From assembly GCA_031395485.1 (NCBI GenBank), contig JANNUS010000010.1:248001-312000 (forward strand): a DNA stretch of 64,000 bases, read 5' to 3'. Source of the stretch: UBA2336 sp031395485. Lineage in GTDB: Bacteria; Bacteroidota; Bacteroidia; Cytophagales; Cyclobacteriaceae. Under the pieces are notes generated by a model. The model saw only the letters and a program-made list of their open reading frames with translations, did no database searches and was not told the origin of the DNA. A program made the position numbers and the translations under genes. Below, in pieces: positions 49,569-58,067 of this stretch; position 1 is the stretch's first letter, and every line of letters begins with the position of its first letter.

Positions 49569-50054
49569 TTATTTCATTTTATTAAACATATAACGGCTTA
49601 TTTTCCATTGTCCGTTTATTTTTTGAAGAACAAAAAGTTCTCTGTTTTCTTCTGCCACCGTTTGTCCATTTGCATGAATTAAAGTTGTTCCTTTAGAAGT
49701 TGTCCGCGCAAAAGCGTAGTCGCCATTAACCATTATCTCGTCAATATAAAATTCAATGTTTAATTGAATTTGAGAAAAAACAAATTCGTAAGATGCTTTT
49801 ATTCGCTCTTGTCCAACTGCAGAAGGGGCATTGGATGGCATAAATACCCCATCATTTGCATAAAGTGGTAATACTTTATTTACGTCTGATGCATTTAAAG
49901 CATCACGGTAAGAGAACAATAATTTCTCGATTGCTGATTTTTCTGTTGTCTGTTCCATACTGTTTTGTGTTGAATTGTTAGAATGATTTTTTGTTTCGTT
50001 TTGACAAGCTGCTAACGCTAAAAGCAAAGTTGCATAGATGAATAGATTTTTCAT
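49569..50054 (-). CDS. SnoaL/SgcJ-type NTF2-like lipoprotein
   Basis: A 161-residue protein with a lipoprotein signal (YATLLLALAACQNE, Cys near 17), a Ser/Asn/Thr-rich linker and an NTF2-like domain: IEKLLFSYRDALNASDVNKVLPLYANDGVFMPS, split by turns, and NGDYAFARTTSKGTTL, GQWKISRYMFNKMK. Such domains are ligand-binding or enzymatic with variable roles. Eleven bases separate it from the F420-oxidoreductase-like gene, so they are one operon. Confidence 0.85.
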   Translation of the reverse strand: MKNLFIYATLLLALAACQNETKNHSNNSTQNSMEQTTEKSAIEKLLFSYRDALNASDVNKVLPLYANDGVFMPSNAPSAVGQERIKASYEFVFSQIQLNIEFYIDEIMVNGDYAFARTTSKGTTLIHANGQTVAEENRELFVLQKINGQWKISRYMFNKMK

Positions 50055-50065
50055 TTCAGTAATGA

Positions 50066-50734
50066 TTAAACATGATGTATTATATTTTTGACTTCTTCAA
50101 GCGTTACGGTTTTACCTATTTTGCCAAATTCGTGCAGGTCCCCAAAAACTTCAATTCGTATGGATTGGTCTAAACCACCAACGTGGAATGGCACGAAACC
50201 GCTACTTTTTATAACCTCTTCAATTTGTTTGTTACTATTGGTGCTGTCGGAAGCATAAAATAAAACCTTTTTTTCAGAAGCATTGAATGCCGCATTCAAT
50301 AGTGAACCAACTCCTAAAGTTCCAAAAGCTTTAATTAGTTTAGTGTTTTCAGGAATTAACTCAGAAAGAATTTTTCCTGCGGATTCATTCTCGCCAATAA
50401 TTTTTTTGAAGCCTCCATTTCCATCAGGAGCAATGGGATTGGATACATCAACAATAATTTTACCTCCCAATTCTGTTGAATAGGTTTTAAAAAACTCTTT
50501 TAGGGCGTTGAAATAGATGGCAGGAATAATTATATCTGCTTCATTAATTGCGGCTGCAATTTCTTTGGGTATTGCTAAGTTGCCCAATTTTGTTTCTAAA
50601 GCCTTTGTTTTCGCACTATCTCTTGCTGCAAGAATTACTGAATGTCCGCCCTTAACGAGGTTTGTGGCAATTGCCTCGCCAATTTTACCAAGACCAATAA
50701 CGGCTACTTTTGTTTTTGAATTTAATGTGTTCAT
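50066..50734 (-). CDS. F420-oxidoreductase-like NAD(P)-binding protein
   Basis: A 222-residue Rossmann protein with KVAVIGLGKIGEAIATNLVKGGHSVILAARD at the N-terminus (given here as the GxGxxG region near residues 10-40), NEADIIIPAIYF, and GKIIVDVSNPIAPDGNG. This is the NADP-oxidoreductase/F420-dependent family fold (PF03807). In a bacterium that likely lacks F420 the cofactor is probably NADPH, and the substrate is unknown. A CACCTTTG box lies upstream at 50785-50778. Confidence 0.82.
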   Translation of the reverse strand: MNTLNSKTKVAVIGLGKIGEAIATNLVKGGHSVILAARDSAKTKALETKLGNLAIPKEIAAAINEADIIIPAIYFNALKEFFKTYSTELGGKIIVDVSNPIAPDGNGGFKKIIGENESAGKILSELIPENTKLIKAFGTLGVGSLLNAAFNASEKKVLFYASDSTNSNKQIEEVIKSSGFVPFHVGGLDQSIRIEVFGDLHEFGKIGKTVTLEEVKNIIHHV

Positions 50735-50777
50735 TTTACTTTGTATTTGAAGTTCTTTTCGTGTGAAATTGACAATA

Positions 50778-50785
50778 CAAAGGTG
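50778..50785 (-). promoter_or_regulatory. Putative -7 box of the F420-like/SnoaL-like operon
   Basis: The minus strand reads CACCTTTG, seven of eight positions of TAnnTTTG, with the same context (GCACCTTTGTA) as the thioredoxin-like gene promoter. The 28-bp element of the araC regulon is not found at the corresponding distance here. Confidence 0.4.
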
Positions 50786-50851
50786 CGATGAAAGAATTAC
50801 CTAACCTATAAACTGGTTTAAGAAGTAGTCTTAATGTAGATTAAAGGTACG

Positions 50852-51427
50852 TTACTTTCCGCTTCGCTCATTTCTTATTTTACTAAGAAATTCGGGTGTG
50901 ATACCAAGATAAGACGCAATTTGTGTGTTGGGCAATCTGTTAGACAGATTTGGGTATTGTTCTAAAAAACTTTCGTATCGTTCATAAGCAGTTACGCTGA
51001 ACGTCTGTAGCAGTCGATTTTGAAGTTCAATGTATTTTTCCTCTATAATCACACGAAAGTTTCTGTCAAACTTGGGATAGTTGGTGTATAAATACCAAAG
51101 GTCGCCCTTAGAAAGTTGAAGTACGGTTGATGGCTCAACTGCCTCAATAAACAATTTTGATTGTCGCTCTTTGTGTAAGCTGTCAATGTCGGTAATCCAG
51201 TCGTCTTCGGTAGCAAATAAAAGATTGTGTTCAGTCTCTGAATTATCTACGCCATACATTTTGAAGCAACCTTCTACAACATAAGTGAAATATTTACAAA
51301 TGTCGCCCTCTTGTAGAATATATTGTTTGCGTTTTATTTTTCGCTCCGTCAAACGACTTGTCAACGCTTCCTTCTCATTGTCGTCTAATGGTAGGTACTT
51401 ATCAAAATGCTTAATTATATTTTCCAT
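50852..51427 (-). CDS. Crp/Fnr-family transcriptional regulator
   Basis: A 191-residue regulator with a cyclic-nucleotide-binding-like domain (about 15-120: KQYILQEGDICKYFTYVVEGCFKMYG, split by a turn) and a short C-terminal winged helix (PNTQIASYLGITPEFLSKIRNE). It lacks the Fe-S cysteines of Fnr. It lies upstream of the F420-like operon on the same strand and may control it. Repeat R2 lies 30 bp before its ATG. Confidence 0.88.
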   Translation of the reverse strand: MENIIKHFDKYLPLDDNEKEALTSRLTERKIKRKQYILQEGDICKYFTYVVEGCFKMYGVDNSETEHNLLFATEDDWITDIDSLHKERQSKLFIEAVEPSTVLQLSKGDLWYLYTNYPKFDRNFRVIIEEKYIELQNRLLQTFSVTAYERYESFLEQYPNLSNRLPNTQIASYLGITPEFLSKIRNERSGK

Positions 51428-51457
51428 TAGTTACTGTCTGTGTCGTTCGGTAGGATT

Positions 51458-51498
51458 GCCTATAACGTTTTGCAGATTTTCGATGAGCGGCTTTTCAG
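51458..51498 (+). repeat. Border-like repeat R2
   Basis: GCCTATAACGTTTTGCAG begins at 51458 and ATGAGCGGCTTTTCAG ends at 51498. The minus strand reads AACGTTATAGGC, a form that I remember from cassette-like borders near Bacteroidota accessory genes; integron attC identity is not shown. Confidence 0.55.
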
Positions 51499-51525
51499 TA
51501 GAAATGTTCATTTACTTTCTGATAA

Positions 51526-52449
51526 CTACTTCACTTCCTCATCGGGCAGCACTTCAATATCGCGGATCAATACTTTCTTCGAAATGGCTTGCCCGGTTTT
51601 GGTGGCGGCTAATCCGCCCAACGCAGTTTCTTTATAGCGTGTTTCCATGCTGGCTCCAATCTCACCCATAGCTTCAATTACCTCGTCAACAGGAATTACG
51701 CTGCTAACATTCGCTAATGCAATTTGTGCGGAGCTGTTGGCGATTGCTGCCGCACTCGCGTTGCGCACCACACACGGTACTTCTACTAACCCTGCTACAG
51801 GGTCGCACACCAGACCAAGCATACATTGAACAGTTATTGCTACTGCGTTAAAAATCTGATCGGTATCTCCGCCTAAACAATACACAATGGCTCCAGAACC
51901 CATGGCGGCAGCGGTTCCGGTCTCGGCCTGGCAACCACCTACTGCCCCTGAAATGCTCGCTTTTTGTTCCATGATCAGCGCAATGCCCGCAGCTAACAGC
52001 ATGGCTTCAAGAATTTTTTTATCGTCTATGGTATGAATTTCTTGTAGTGTAAAAAGTACACCCGGCATAATGCCACTGGCACCCGCTGTTGGTGCTGCTA
52101 CAATTCGGCCCATGCACGAGTTTACTTCTTTTGCTGCTAATGCGCGCGAAATAAGATTTTGAAATTCTTTTGATAGGACTGCCTTCGGATAATTGTAAAC
52201 TTTCTTCGCTCCATTGTTAATCATACCCGAGCGCGAAGTCATGTCTTCTGTAAGACCGGTGTGCACTGCATCCTTCATTACTTCCCAGGCATAGTTGAGG
52301 CCATCCCAAATTTCCTTTTCTGTACGATTTTTTTGTGTGCACTCATACTCTACTACAACTTGCACAAGCGACAGGTTGCTGTCTATACTGTATTTTTTCC
52401 ATTCGTGAAAGGATTCAAATAAAAAGGCCATGCCAATGGGGTTTAACAT
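51526..52449 (-). CDS. sdaAA: L-serine ammonia-lyase, Fe-S dependent, alpha subunit
   Basis: A 307-residue alpha subunit that converts L-serine to pyruvate and ammonia with a [4Fe-4S] cluster. Motifs: GRIVAAPTAGASGIMPG near 115, SISGAVGGCQAETGTAAAMG, LVCDPVAGLVEVPCVVRNA; the three cysteines in these last motifs are the expected cluster ligands. The beta subunit is not in the window and not fused, so it must lie elsewhere. Confidence 0.92.
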   Translation of the reverse strand: MLNPIGMAFLFESFHEWKKYSIDSNLSLVQVVVEYECTQKNRTEKEIWDGLNYAWEVMKDAVHTGLTEDMTSRSGMINNGAKKVYNYPKAVLSKEFQNLISRALAAKEVNSCMGRIVAAPTAGASGIMPGVLFTLQEIHTIDDKKILEAMLLAAGIALIMEQKASISGAVGGCQAETGTAAAMGSGAIVYCLGGDTDQIFNAVAITVQCMLGLVCDPVAGLVEVPCVVRNASAAAIANSSAQIALANVSSVIPVDEVIEAMGEIGASMETRYKETALGGLAATKTGQAISKKVLIRDIEVLPDEEVK

Positions 52450-52549
52450 TTACAAGGTACAAATAAACTTAACGGGTAAGCGCAATGCCACGGACACATT
52501 ACAGGCTCAATTTTGTGAAGCCAATGGGTTGAACAGGTTTTTTTTGATC

Positions 52550-54193
52550 CTAATCTAAGTTTTGATCCTTCAATTCGAGTGTAAAGGTTGAGCCCACACC
52601 ATAGTTTGATTTTACGGCAATCGTTCCTTCTATTTTTTCGGCCGCTTCTCTGGCAATGTATAAACCCAGCCCAGAGCCTTTGGATTTTTCGTGCCCTCGG
52701 AAAAACATATTGAAAATTTTTTCCTGAACTTCTGGTAATATACCCTCGCCATTATCTTCGATTTCAACGACTATGGTGTTATCCTGTTTTCTCGAAGAAA
52801 CTCGGATGTACGATTGATGTTCTGGAACGTGCTTTTGATATTTTATAGAGTTCGTAAGAAGATTGTTTAAGATTATTTTGACCCTCGTTTTATCACTTCG
52901 AATTTGCGATGTGCCTAATTTGCTGAGATCCACATCTATATTCTGATATCCCTCCATATGTTTCAGGCTTTCCAGAATTTCAGTGCACAATTCATTTAAT
53001 TCGAACTGCTCAACGGTTGATTCGAGTCTTTTATTTCGCGAATAATCCAGCACCTCTTTAATGAATTCGTCAAGTTTAATTACGCTGGTTTCAATTTTAC
53101 TGAAATAGAGTTTATGATCTTCCGGATTATTATTGAGTTTACTAATGTTTACTAATCCTAAAATTGATTTTAAGGGGGCGCTAAGATCGTGAGAAACGCT
53201 ATAAACAAACCGATCAAGTTCCTGGTTGGTTTCTTTGAGTTCGATATTTTGACCAAAAAGTTGTTTTCTGATAATTTTTAAGTCACTGATAACACGTCCT
53301 GTTATAGCGGCAAAAAGGAAGAGAAGACAGGAGCCTAAATAGGCATTGGTAGAATTTGATTGTGATATCAGCGCACCAAAAATGTTGTTGATCACGGGTG
53401 GCAAAAGGTAGGAAATAATGAAAATGTAGGTATTCCCGATTAGTGCCATTCCAAAACCGTATCGGATCGCATAGTAAAGTGAAAATAAACCAGTAAGCAA
53501 CCAAAAGAATTCGAAGGTGAGAATGAAGGTTAGCGCAGTTAGCAATACGAAACTAATAACAAGTTCGGCCACAAGTTTTTTCTTGACAGTAATGTATAGC
53601 TGAATGGGTTCTATAGGGCTAAGCAGGTAATTCTTACTGCTCATTTTTGGAGTGATAAAAAACAGTACGGGCACCACAAAACAAAACCCAACAATTAATT
53701 CACTCAGTAAGTCGCGGTTAAACTGTGTCCAGAATAGATGACTCTCCATTTTACCATCGTAGATATAAAGAAACTCCCACAGGGTTACCTCAAAAAGAAG
53801 AGGAATCACAAGTCCAAACGCAAGGAACAGTATAGTACTGTTAGCATCCGGAAGCCAAAACTTTCCTTTTAGAAGCTTATAAAAAAGAAGCCATGAGAGA
53901 AGCACAGCAGTGGTTTCGACTAGACCGAATACAGGCCAAAGCCAGAAATTTTGAATACCATAATACCAGCTGTTGAATGTTGATTCAATAAACATAACCG
54001 GCAGTACCCGAAGGGGTCCCCACCAAAAAATAAGCACAATGGCAACGGCTGTAGGCAAATAAAATGCGGAGAATGAGGTTTCATACCTGAACAAAAGCGA
54101 TAGCTGATCCCCAAGCTCAATCAAAAAGAATGGCGCGACCCACGTCCACCAAGGTAGTTTATGATCTTTTAAGGGGTTCAATTGTTGAAGCAC
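52550..54193 (-). CDS. MASE1-type membrane sensor histidine kinase
   Basis: A 547-residue kinase with eight or so TM helices in the first 300 residues (MASE1 pattern: SAFYLPTAVAIVLIFWWGP, with the aromatic/Pro motif). After a coiled linker (KLKIIRKQLFGQNIELKETNQELDRF split by a turn) comes the H-box VYSVSHDLSAPLKSILGL and the ATPase domain: NNLLTNSIKYQ, EIEDNGEGILPE, and GSGLGLYIAREAAEKI. No receiver domain and no adjacent response regulator. Confidence 0.88.
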   Translation of the reverse strand: MLQQLNPLKDHKLPWWTWVAPFFLIELGDQLSLLFRYETSFSAFYLPTAVAIVLIFWWGPLRVLPVMFIESTFNSWYYGIQNFWLWPVFGLVETTAVLLSWLLFYKLLKGKFWLPDANSTILFLAFGLVIPLLFEVTLWEFLYIYDGKMESHLFWTQFNRDLLSELIVGFCFVVPVLFFITPKMSSKNYLLSPIEPIQLYITVKKKLVAELVISFVLLTALTFILTFEFFWLLTGLFSLYYAIRYGFGMALIGNTYIFIISYLLPPVINNIFGALISQSNSTNAYLGSCLLFLFAAITGRVISDLKIIRKQLFGQNIELKETNQELDRFVYSVSHDLSAPLKSILGLVNISKLNNNPEDHKLYFSKIETSVIKLDEFIKEVLDYSRNKRLESTVEQFELNELCTEILESLKHMEGYQNIDVDLSKLGTSQIRSDKTRVKIILNNLLTNSIKYQKHVPEHQSYIRVSSRKQDNTIVVEIEDNGEGILPEVQEKIFNMFFRGHEKSKGSGLGLYIAREAAEKIEGTIAVKSNYGVGSTFTLELKDQNLD

Positions 54194-54332
54194 TGCGGTT
54201 TAAATTATAAATGATGAAACCTTAATTTAGGAAAAAAGGCAAGCCAAGTTGGTATGAACCGCAGATTATTTGCCGCGAGTAAGGAAAGGGTTACCATTGT
54301 ATCGTTATTGCTAATACAGGCAAAAGTTTTTT

Positions 54333-54494
54333 ATGGAATTTCGGGAAGAGAAGGAAAGTCAAAATCACGTCATCAGGAAAATCAGAAGAATTTCAGTTTC
54401 GCTGGATCGGAGAGAACTTTTAACCAAGATGTCGATTGCTGCCTTATTGGGGATAATCCTAAGTTGCCTTGCGTATTATTTCTTGTTCTATTAA
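54333..54494 (+). CDS. Possible 53-residue tail-anchored protein
   Basis: A short frame with ATG at 54333: a strongly charged first half (MEFREEKESQNHVIRKIRR) and a C-terminal TM helix (MSIAALLGIILSCLAYYFLF). It is the only gene-like frame in the 297-bp gap between the MASE1 kinase and the DUF3299-like gene, and overlaps the stop of the latter by four bases. No family recognised; could be chance. Confidence 0.35.
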   Translation: MEFREEKESQNHVIRKIRRISVSLDRRELLTKMSIAALLGIILSCLAYYFLFY

Positions 54495-55000
54495 AAATCA
54501 AACTCTCCTAAAAACTCGGCTTGTTCGATTTGGTAAATCATGAGGTCAGGGTTTTTATTATTTAGTCGAAGAATACCCTTTATTTCGATTGGTTTTTCCG
54601 TATACGTAATTGCATGCTTTAATGAAACAGCCACTACCGATTGTGGCCCGCCTACCCCACAAAAGAAGCAGGCATTAATTGGCAAAGATGATAGCATGAA
54701 TGAAGATCCCTTTAAGCCATTCTCAAAAGGGATCATATATCCGGGTAGCGAAATAATTTTACCTTCCATTGATTTTGCAGCCTGACTAAAGAGTGGTTTT
54801 TCATACTCTCCAAATTCATCTTTTACTTTCTCAAAACGAATATCATATAACTTGGGCCAGATCAGCGATGGAAGTCCGTTGTATTTTAATTGAGCAGCAG
54901 TCAGCGAATTGTAAAACAGCGCGATCGTAAACAACATAAGAAATCTTCCCGTTCGTGAAGATTTCTTAGCGAGATTAAACGGGAAAATTGTCTTCATCAT
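54491..55000 (-). CDS. DUF3299-like exported protein
   Basis: A 169-residue protein with a signal or TM segment near residues 20-36 (FLMLFTIALFYNSLTAAQ). The core motifs IISLPGYMIPFENG, FMLSSLPINACFFCGVGGPQSVVAV and IEIKGILRLN match what I recall of DUF3299 proteins, in which a Cys near the middle (C111 and C114 region) is conserved. Function unknown. It starts with ATG overlapping the gcvP stop (ATGA). Confidence 0.72.
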   Translation of the reverse strand: MMKTIFPFNLAKKSSRTGRFLMLFTIALFYNSLTAAQLKYNGLPSLIWPKLYDIRFEKVKDEFGEYEKPLFSQAAKSMEGKIISLPGYMIPFENGLKGSSFMLSSLPINACFFCGVGGPQSVVAVSLKHAITYTEKPIEIKGILRLNNKNPDLMIYQIEQAEFLGEFDF

Positions 55001-57885
55001 ATTTCAACACCTTCTTGCTTTGCGTATTCTTCAATAGGCAAGCAACTGCATACTAAATTTCTATCACCATAAGCGTTATCGATACGGCTTACCGATGGCC
55101 AAAATTTTGCCTCTTTAACAAAGGCTAATGGATATGCAGCCTTCTGTCTGCTGTATGGACGATCCCATTTATCGGCAGTAATTATAGTGGCTGTATGTGG
55201 CGCGTGCTTCAGTACGTTATTTTCCTTGTCTACAATCCCTTCTTCTATTTCGCGAACTTCATTCCTGATTTCAATTAACGCATCGCAAAAACGATCAAGC
55301 TCATCTTTTGTTTCACTTTCAGTCGGCTCAATCATTAATGTTCCGGCAACCGGGAATGAAACCGTGGGTGCGTGGAATCCATAATCCATTAAACGCTTGG
55401 CAATGTCTTCAACCTCTACACCTGATTTTTTAAAGTCACGACAATCCACAATCATTTCGTGTGCACAACGATCATGCGTGCCAGTATATAAAATTTTGTA
55501 ATGCAGGCTCAACCGTTCTTTAATGTAGTTGGCATTCAGGATCGCCAGCTTAGTTGCATTCGTCAACCCTTCTCCACCCATCATGGCAATGTATGCATAC
55601 GAGATGGTAAGAATGCTAGCACTGCCCCAAGGCGCTGCTGATACCGCATGGATAGCTTTTTCGCCACCCGTTTTAATAACAGCATGACCGGGTAAGAAGG
55701 GTTTAAGTTTATCGTTTACACAAATTGGGCCCATACCAGGGCCGCCACCTCCATGCGGAATACAAAATGTTTTATGAAGATTTAAGTGACACACATCGGC
55801 ACCAATGTTGGCCGGTGAAGTTAATCCAACTTGTGCATTCATGTTGGCGCCATCCATATATACTAAGCCACCATGTTTATGAATTGTTTCGCAAATTTCT
55901 GTAATAGCCTCTTCGAAAACTCCATGTGTGGATGGATAGGTTACCATCAAACAGGATAGATTATTCTTATGAAGTTCAGCTTTCGCCAGTAGATCGCCTA
56001 CATCAATTTTTCCATCTTCATCTGATTTTACGATTACTACATTCATACCGGCCATAACAGCACTCGCAGGGTTTGTTCCGTGTGCTGAAGCAGGGATAAG
56101 TGAGACATTACGGTGTTGATCTCCACGATGATTATGGTAGGCGCGAATAACCATAAGGCCTGCATACTCGCCTTGCGCACCGCTGTTTGGCTGAAGCGAC
56201 ACAGCCGTGAAGCCTGTAATTTCTGCCAACCAGATTTCCAGATTTTTGGTAAGCTCGTTGTAACCTGCTGTTTGGTCGGCAGGAGCGAACGGATGAATGT
56301 TACCCAGTTCAGGCCACGTAACCGGAATCATTTCGGTGGTAGCGTTTAATTTCATCGTACACGATCCCAACGAAATCATCGAGTGTACCATCGATAGATC
56401 TTTGTTTTCTAATTTTTTAATGTACCGCAGCATTCCATGTTCGGCCTGATGGGAATTGAATACCGGGTGTATCATAAATGCGGATGTTCTTATTAAAGAG
56501 GTCGGCCAGGTAATGGCCTCACCACCCTTTGAAGAGGCAATCGTTTTTCCGTTGGCAAAAATTTCAAGAATCACCTTCACGTCTTCAAGTGTTGAAGTTT
56601 CGTTTAGCGAAATACCAACATGGTTATCGCTAAAGTAACGGAAGTTTACATCGCATTTTAATGCTTCTTTCGTTAATGCTTCTTTATTGGTTACCGGAAT
56701 TTTTAATGTATCGAAATAGTGTTCATTTACTTGTGTATGGCCAAGTGATTTTAATCCACGCTCTAATGCTTTTGCTAATGCGTGTACACGTCCCGCGATT
56801 TTTTTCAATCCTTCGGGGCCATGATATACACCATACATGCCGGCCATTACGGCTAATAATACTTGTGCCGTACAAATGTTTGAGGTAGCTTTTTCTCTAC
56901 GAATGTGCTGCTCACGAGTTTGCAATGCCATACGATAGGCAGGGTTGCCTTGTGCGTCTACCGAGGCACCGATGATACGCCCGGCCATCTGACGTTTGAA
57001 ATCTTCTTTTGTAGCAAAAAAAGCTGAGTGTGGTCCGCCAAAGCCCATGGGGACACCAAAACGTTGGCTAGATCCCACTACAATATCGGCACCCATATCA
57101 CCGGGGGGCTTTAATAATGTTAAAGCAAGCAAATCGGAGGCTACTGATACAAATACATCGTTTTCGTGCGCTGCCTGAATGAAAGAAGTATGATCTTTAA
57201 CCGCACCGTTGCTGTCAGGGTATTGAAATAACACCGCAAAAAGGTTCGAGTCAGTCAAATCAACCGTTGCGATGTCACCAATAATTAATTCTATCCCAAT
57301 AGGCGTTGATCGAGTTTTTAAAACATCAATTGTTTGGGGAAATGTATTGTGATCTACAAAAAATTTATTTGCATTTTTCTTTGAAGCTTTACGAGAAGCA
57401 TACAACAAGTGCATGGCTTCTGCGGCAGCGGTGGCTTCATCTAACAAAGAAGCATTTGCAATCTGCATCCCGGTAAGGTCAATTACTAAGGTTTGATAAT
57501 TGATCAAAGCTTCTAATCGTCCTTGAGCAATTTCCGCCTGATAGGGTGTGTAAGCCGTGTACCAACCTGGGTTTTCTAAAATGTTTCTCAAGATTACCCC
57601 CGGAGTATAGTTAGGATAATACCCCATACCTATATATGATTTATTAATCTTATTCTTTGTGGCTAGTGTTTTAAACTCGTTTAAAAACTCAAACTCCGTG
57701 AGCGCATCAGGAAGATTCAAGGGTTTTTTCAGGCGAATATTTGAAGGTACTGTTTGACTAATAAGCTCATCTACCGAACTAGCTTTTACGACCTTTAACA
57801 TTTCTATAATTTGGTTTCCACTCGGAGCATTGTGGCGAGACTCGAATTTTTCTTTGTACTGAGAATCAACGTTCATATATTCCAT
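54997..57885 (-). CDS. gcvP: Glycine dehydrogenase (decarboxylating), P-protein
   Basis: A 962-residue PLP enzyme of the glycine cleavage system that decarboxylates glycine and passes the aminomethyl group to H-protein. N-terminal SRHNAPSGNQIIEMLKVV is family-typical (usual RHxG replaced by RHNAPS). The PLP lysine is in HLNLHKTFCIPHGGGGPG near 705. Length and both half-domains are complete. gcvT and gcvH are not next to it. A TACATTTG box lies upstream. The downstream DUF3299-like gene overlaps by four bases. Confidence 0.96.
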   Translation of the reverse strand: MEYMNVDSQYKEKFESRHNAPSGNQIIEMLKVVKASSVDELISQTVPSNIRLKKPLNLPDALTEFEFLNEFKTLATKNKINKSYIGMGYYPNYTPGVILRNILENPGWYTAYTPYQAEIAQGRLEALINYQTLVIDLTGMQIANASLLDEATAAAEAMHLLYASRKASKKNANKFFVDHNTFPQTIDVLKTRSTPIGIELIIGDIATVDLTDSNLFAVLFQYPDSNGAVKDHTSFIQAAHENDVFVSVASDLLALTLLKPPGDMGADIVVGSSQRFGVPMGFGGPHSAFFATKEDFKRQMAGRIIGASVDAQGNPAYRMALQTREQHIRREKATSNICTAQVLLAVMAGMYGVYHGPEGLKKIAGRVHALAKALERGLKSLGHTQVNEHYFDTLKIPVTNKEALTKEALKCDVNFRYFSDNHVGISLNETSTLEDVKVILEIFANGKTIASSKGGEAITWPTSLIRTSAFMIHPVFNSHQAEHGMLRYIKKLENKDLSMVHSMISLGSCTMKLNATTEMIPVTWPELGNIHPFAPADQTAGYNELTKNLEIWLAEITGFTAVSLQPNSGAQGEYAGLMVIRAYHNHRGDQHRNVSLIPASAHGTNPASAVMAGMNVVIVKSDEDGKIDVGDLLAKAELHKNNLSCLMVTYPSTHGVFEEAITEICETIHKHGGLVYMDGANMNAQVGLTSPANIGADVCHLNLHKTFCIPHGGGGPGMGPICVNDKLKPFLPGHAVIKTGGEKAIHAVSAAPWGSASILTISYAYIAMMGGEGLTNATKLAILNANYIKERLSLHYKILYTGTHDRCAHEMIVDCRDFKKSGVEVEDIAKRLMDYGFHAPTVSFPVAGTLMIEPTESETKDELDRFCDALIEIRNEVREIEEGIVDKENNVLKHAPHTATIITADKWDRPYSRQKAAYPLAFVKEAKFWPSVSRIDNAYGDRNLVCSCLPIEEYAKQEGVEI

Positions 57886-57915
57886 GATTTAGCTATTTCG
57901 GGGTAAAAACAGGCA

Positions 57916-57923
57916 CAAATGTA
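57916..57923 (-). promoter_or_regulatory. Putative -7 box of gcvP
   Basis: The minus strand reads TACATTTG, an exact TAnnTTTG, 30 bp upstream of the gcvP ATG. The -33 region is not clear (GTTAATTG is nearest). I saw no glycine riboswitch in the 182-bp divergent region. Confidence 0.45.
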
Positions 57924-58067
57924 AAGCAGTAAATAGACAATTAACAGGTACAACAAAAAATCCACTCCTTTTCTTACCAGTCCTGTAAAAATCTGCACAT
58001 CCATCCCGTTAATCGGCAGAAATCCCAAAATCTTAATGATATTTGAGCCTAATCAAAAATCTTTACA

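Noticed and set aside
54254..54511. 85-residue plus-strand frame between the MASE1 kinase and the DUF3299-like gene
   Set aside because: Irregular composition without TM or domain pattern; the other frame at 54333-54494 looks more gene-like.
57886..58067. Glycine riboswitch before gcvP
   Set aside because: No paired aptamer-like GC-rich helices are visible in the divergent region; only a -7 box is supported.
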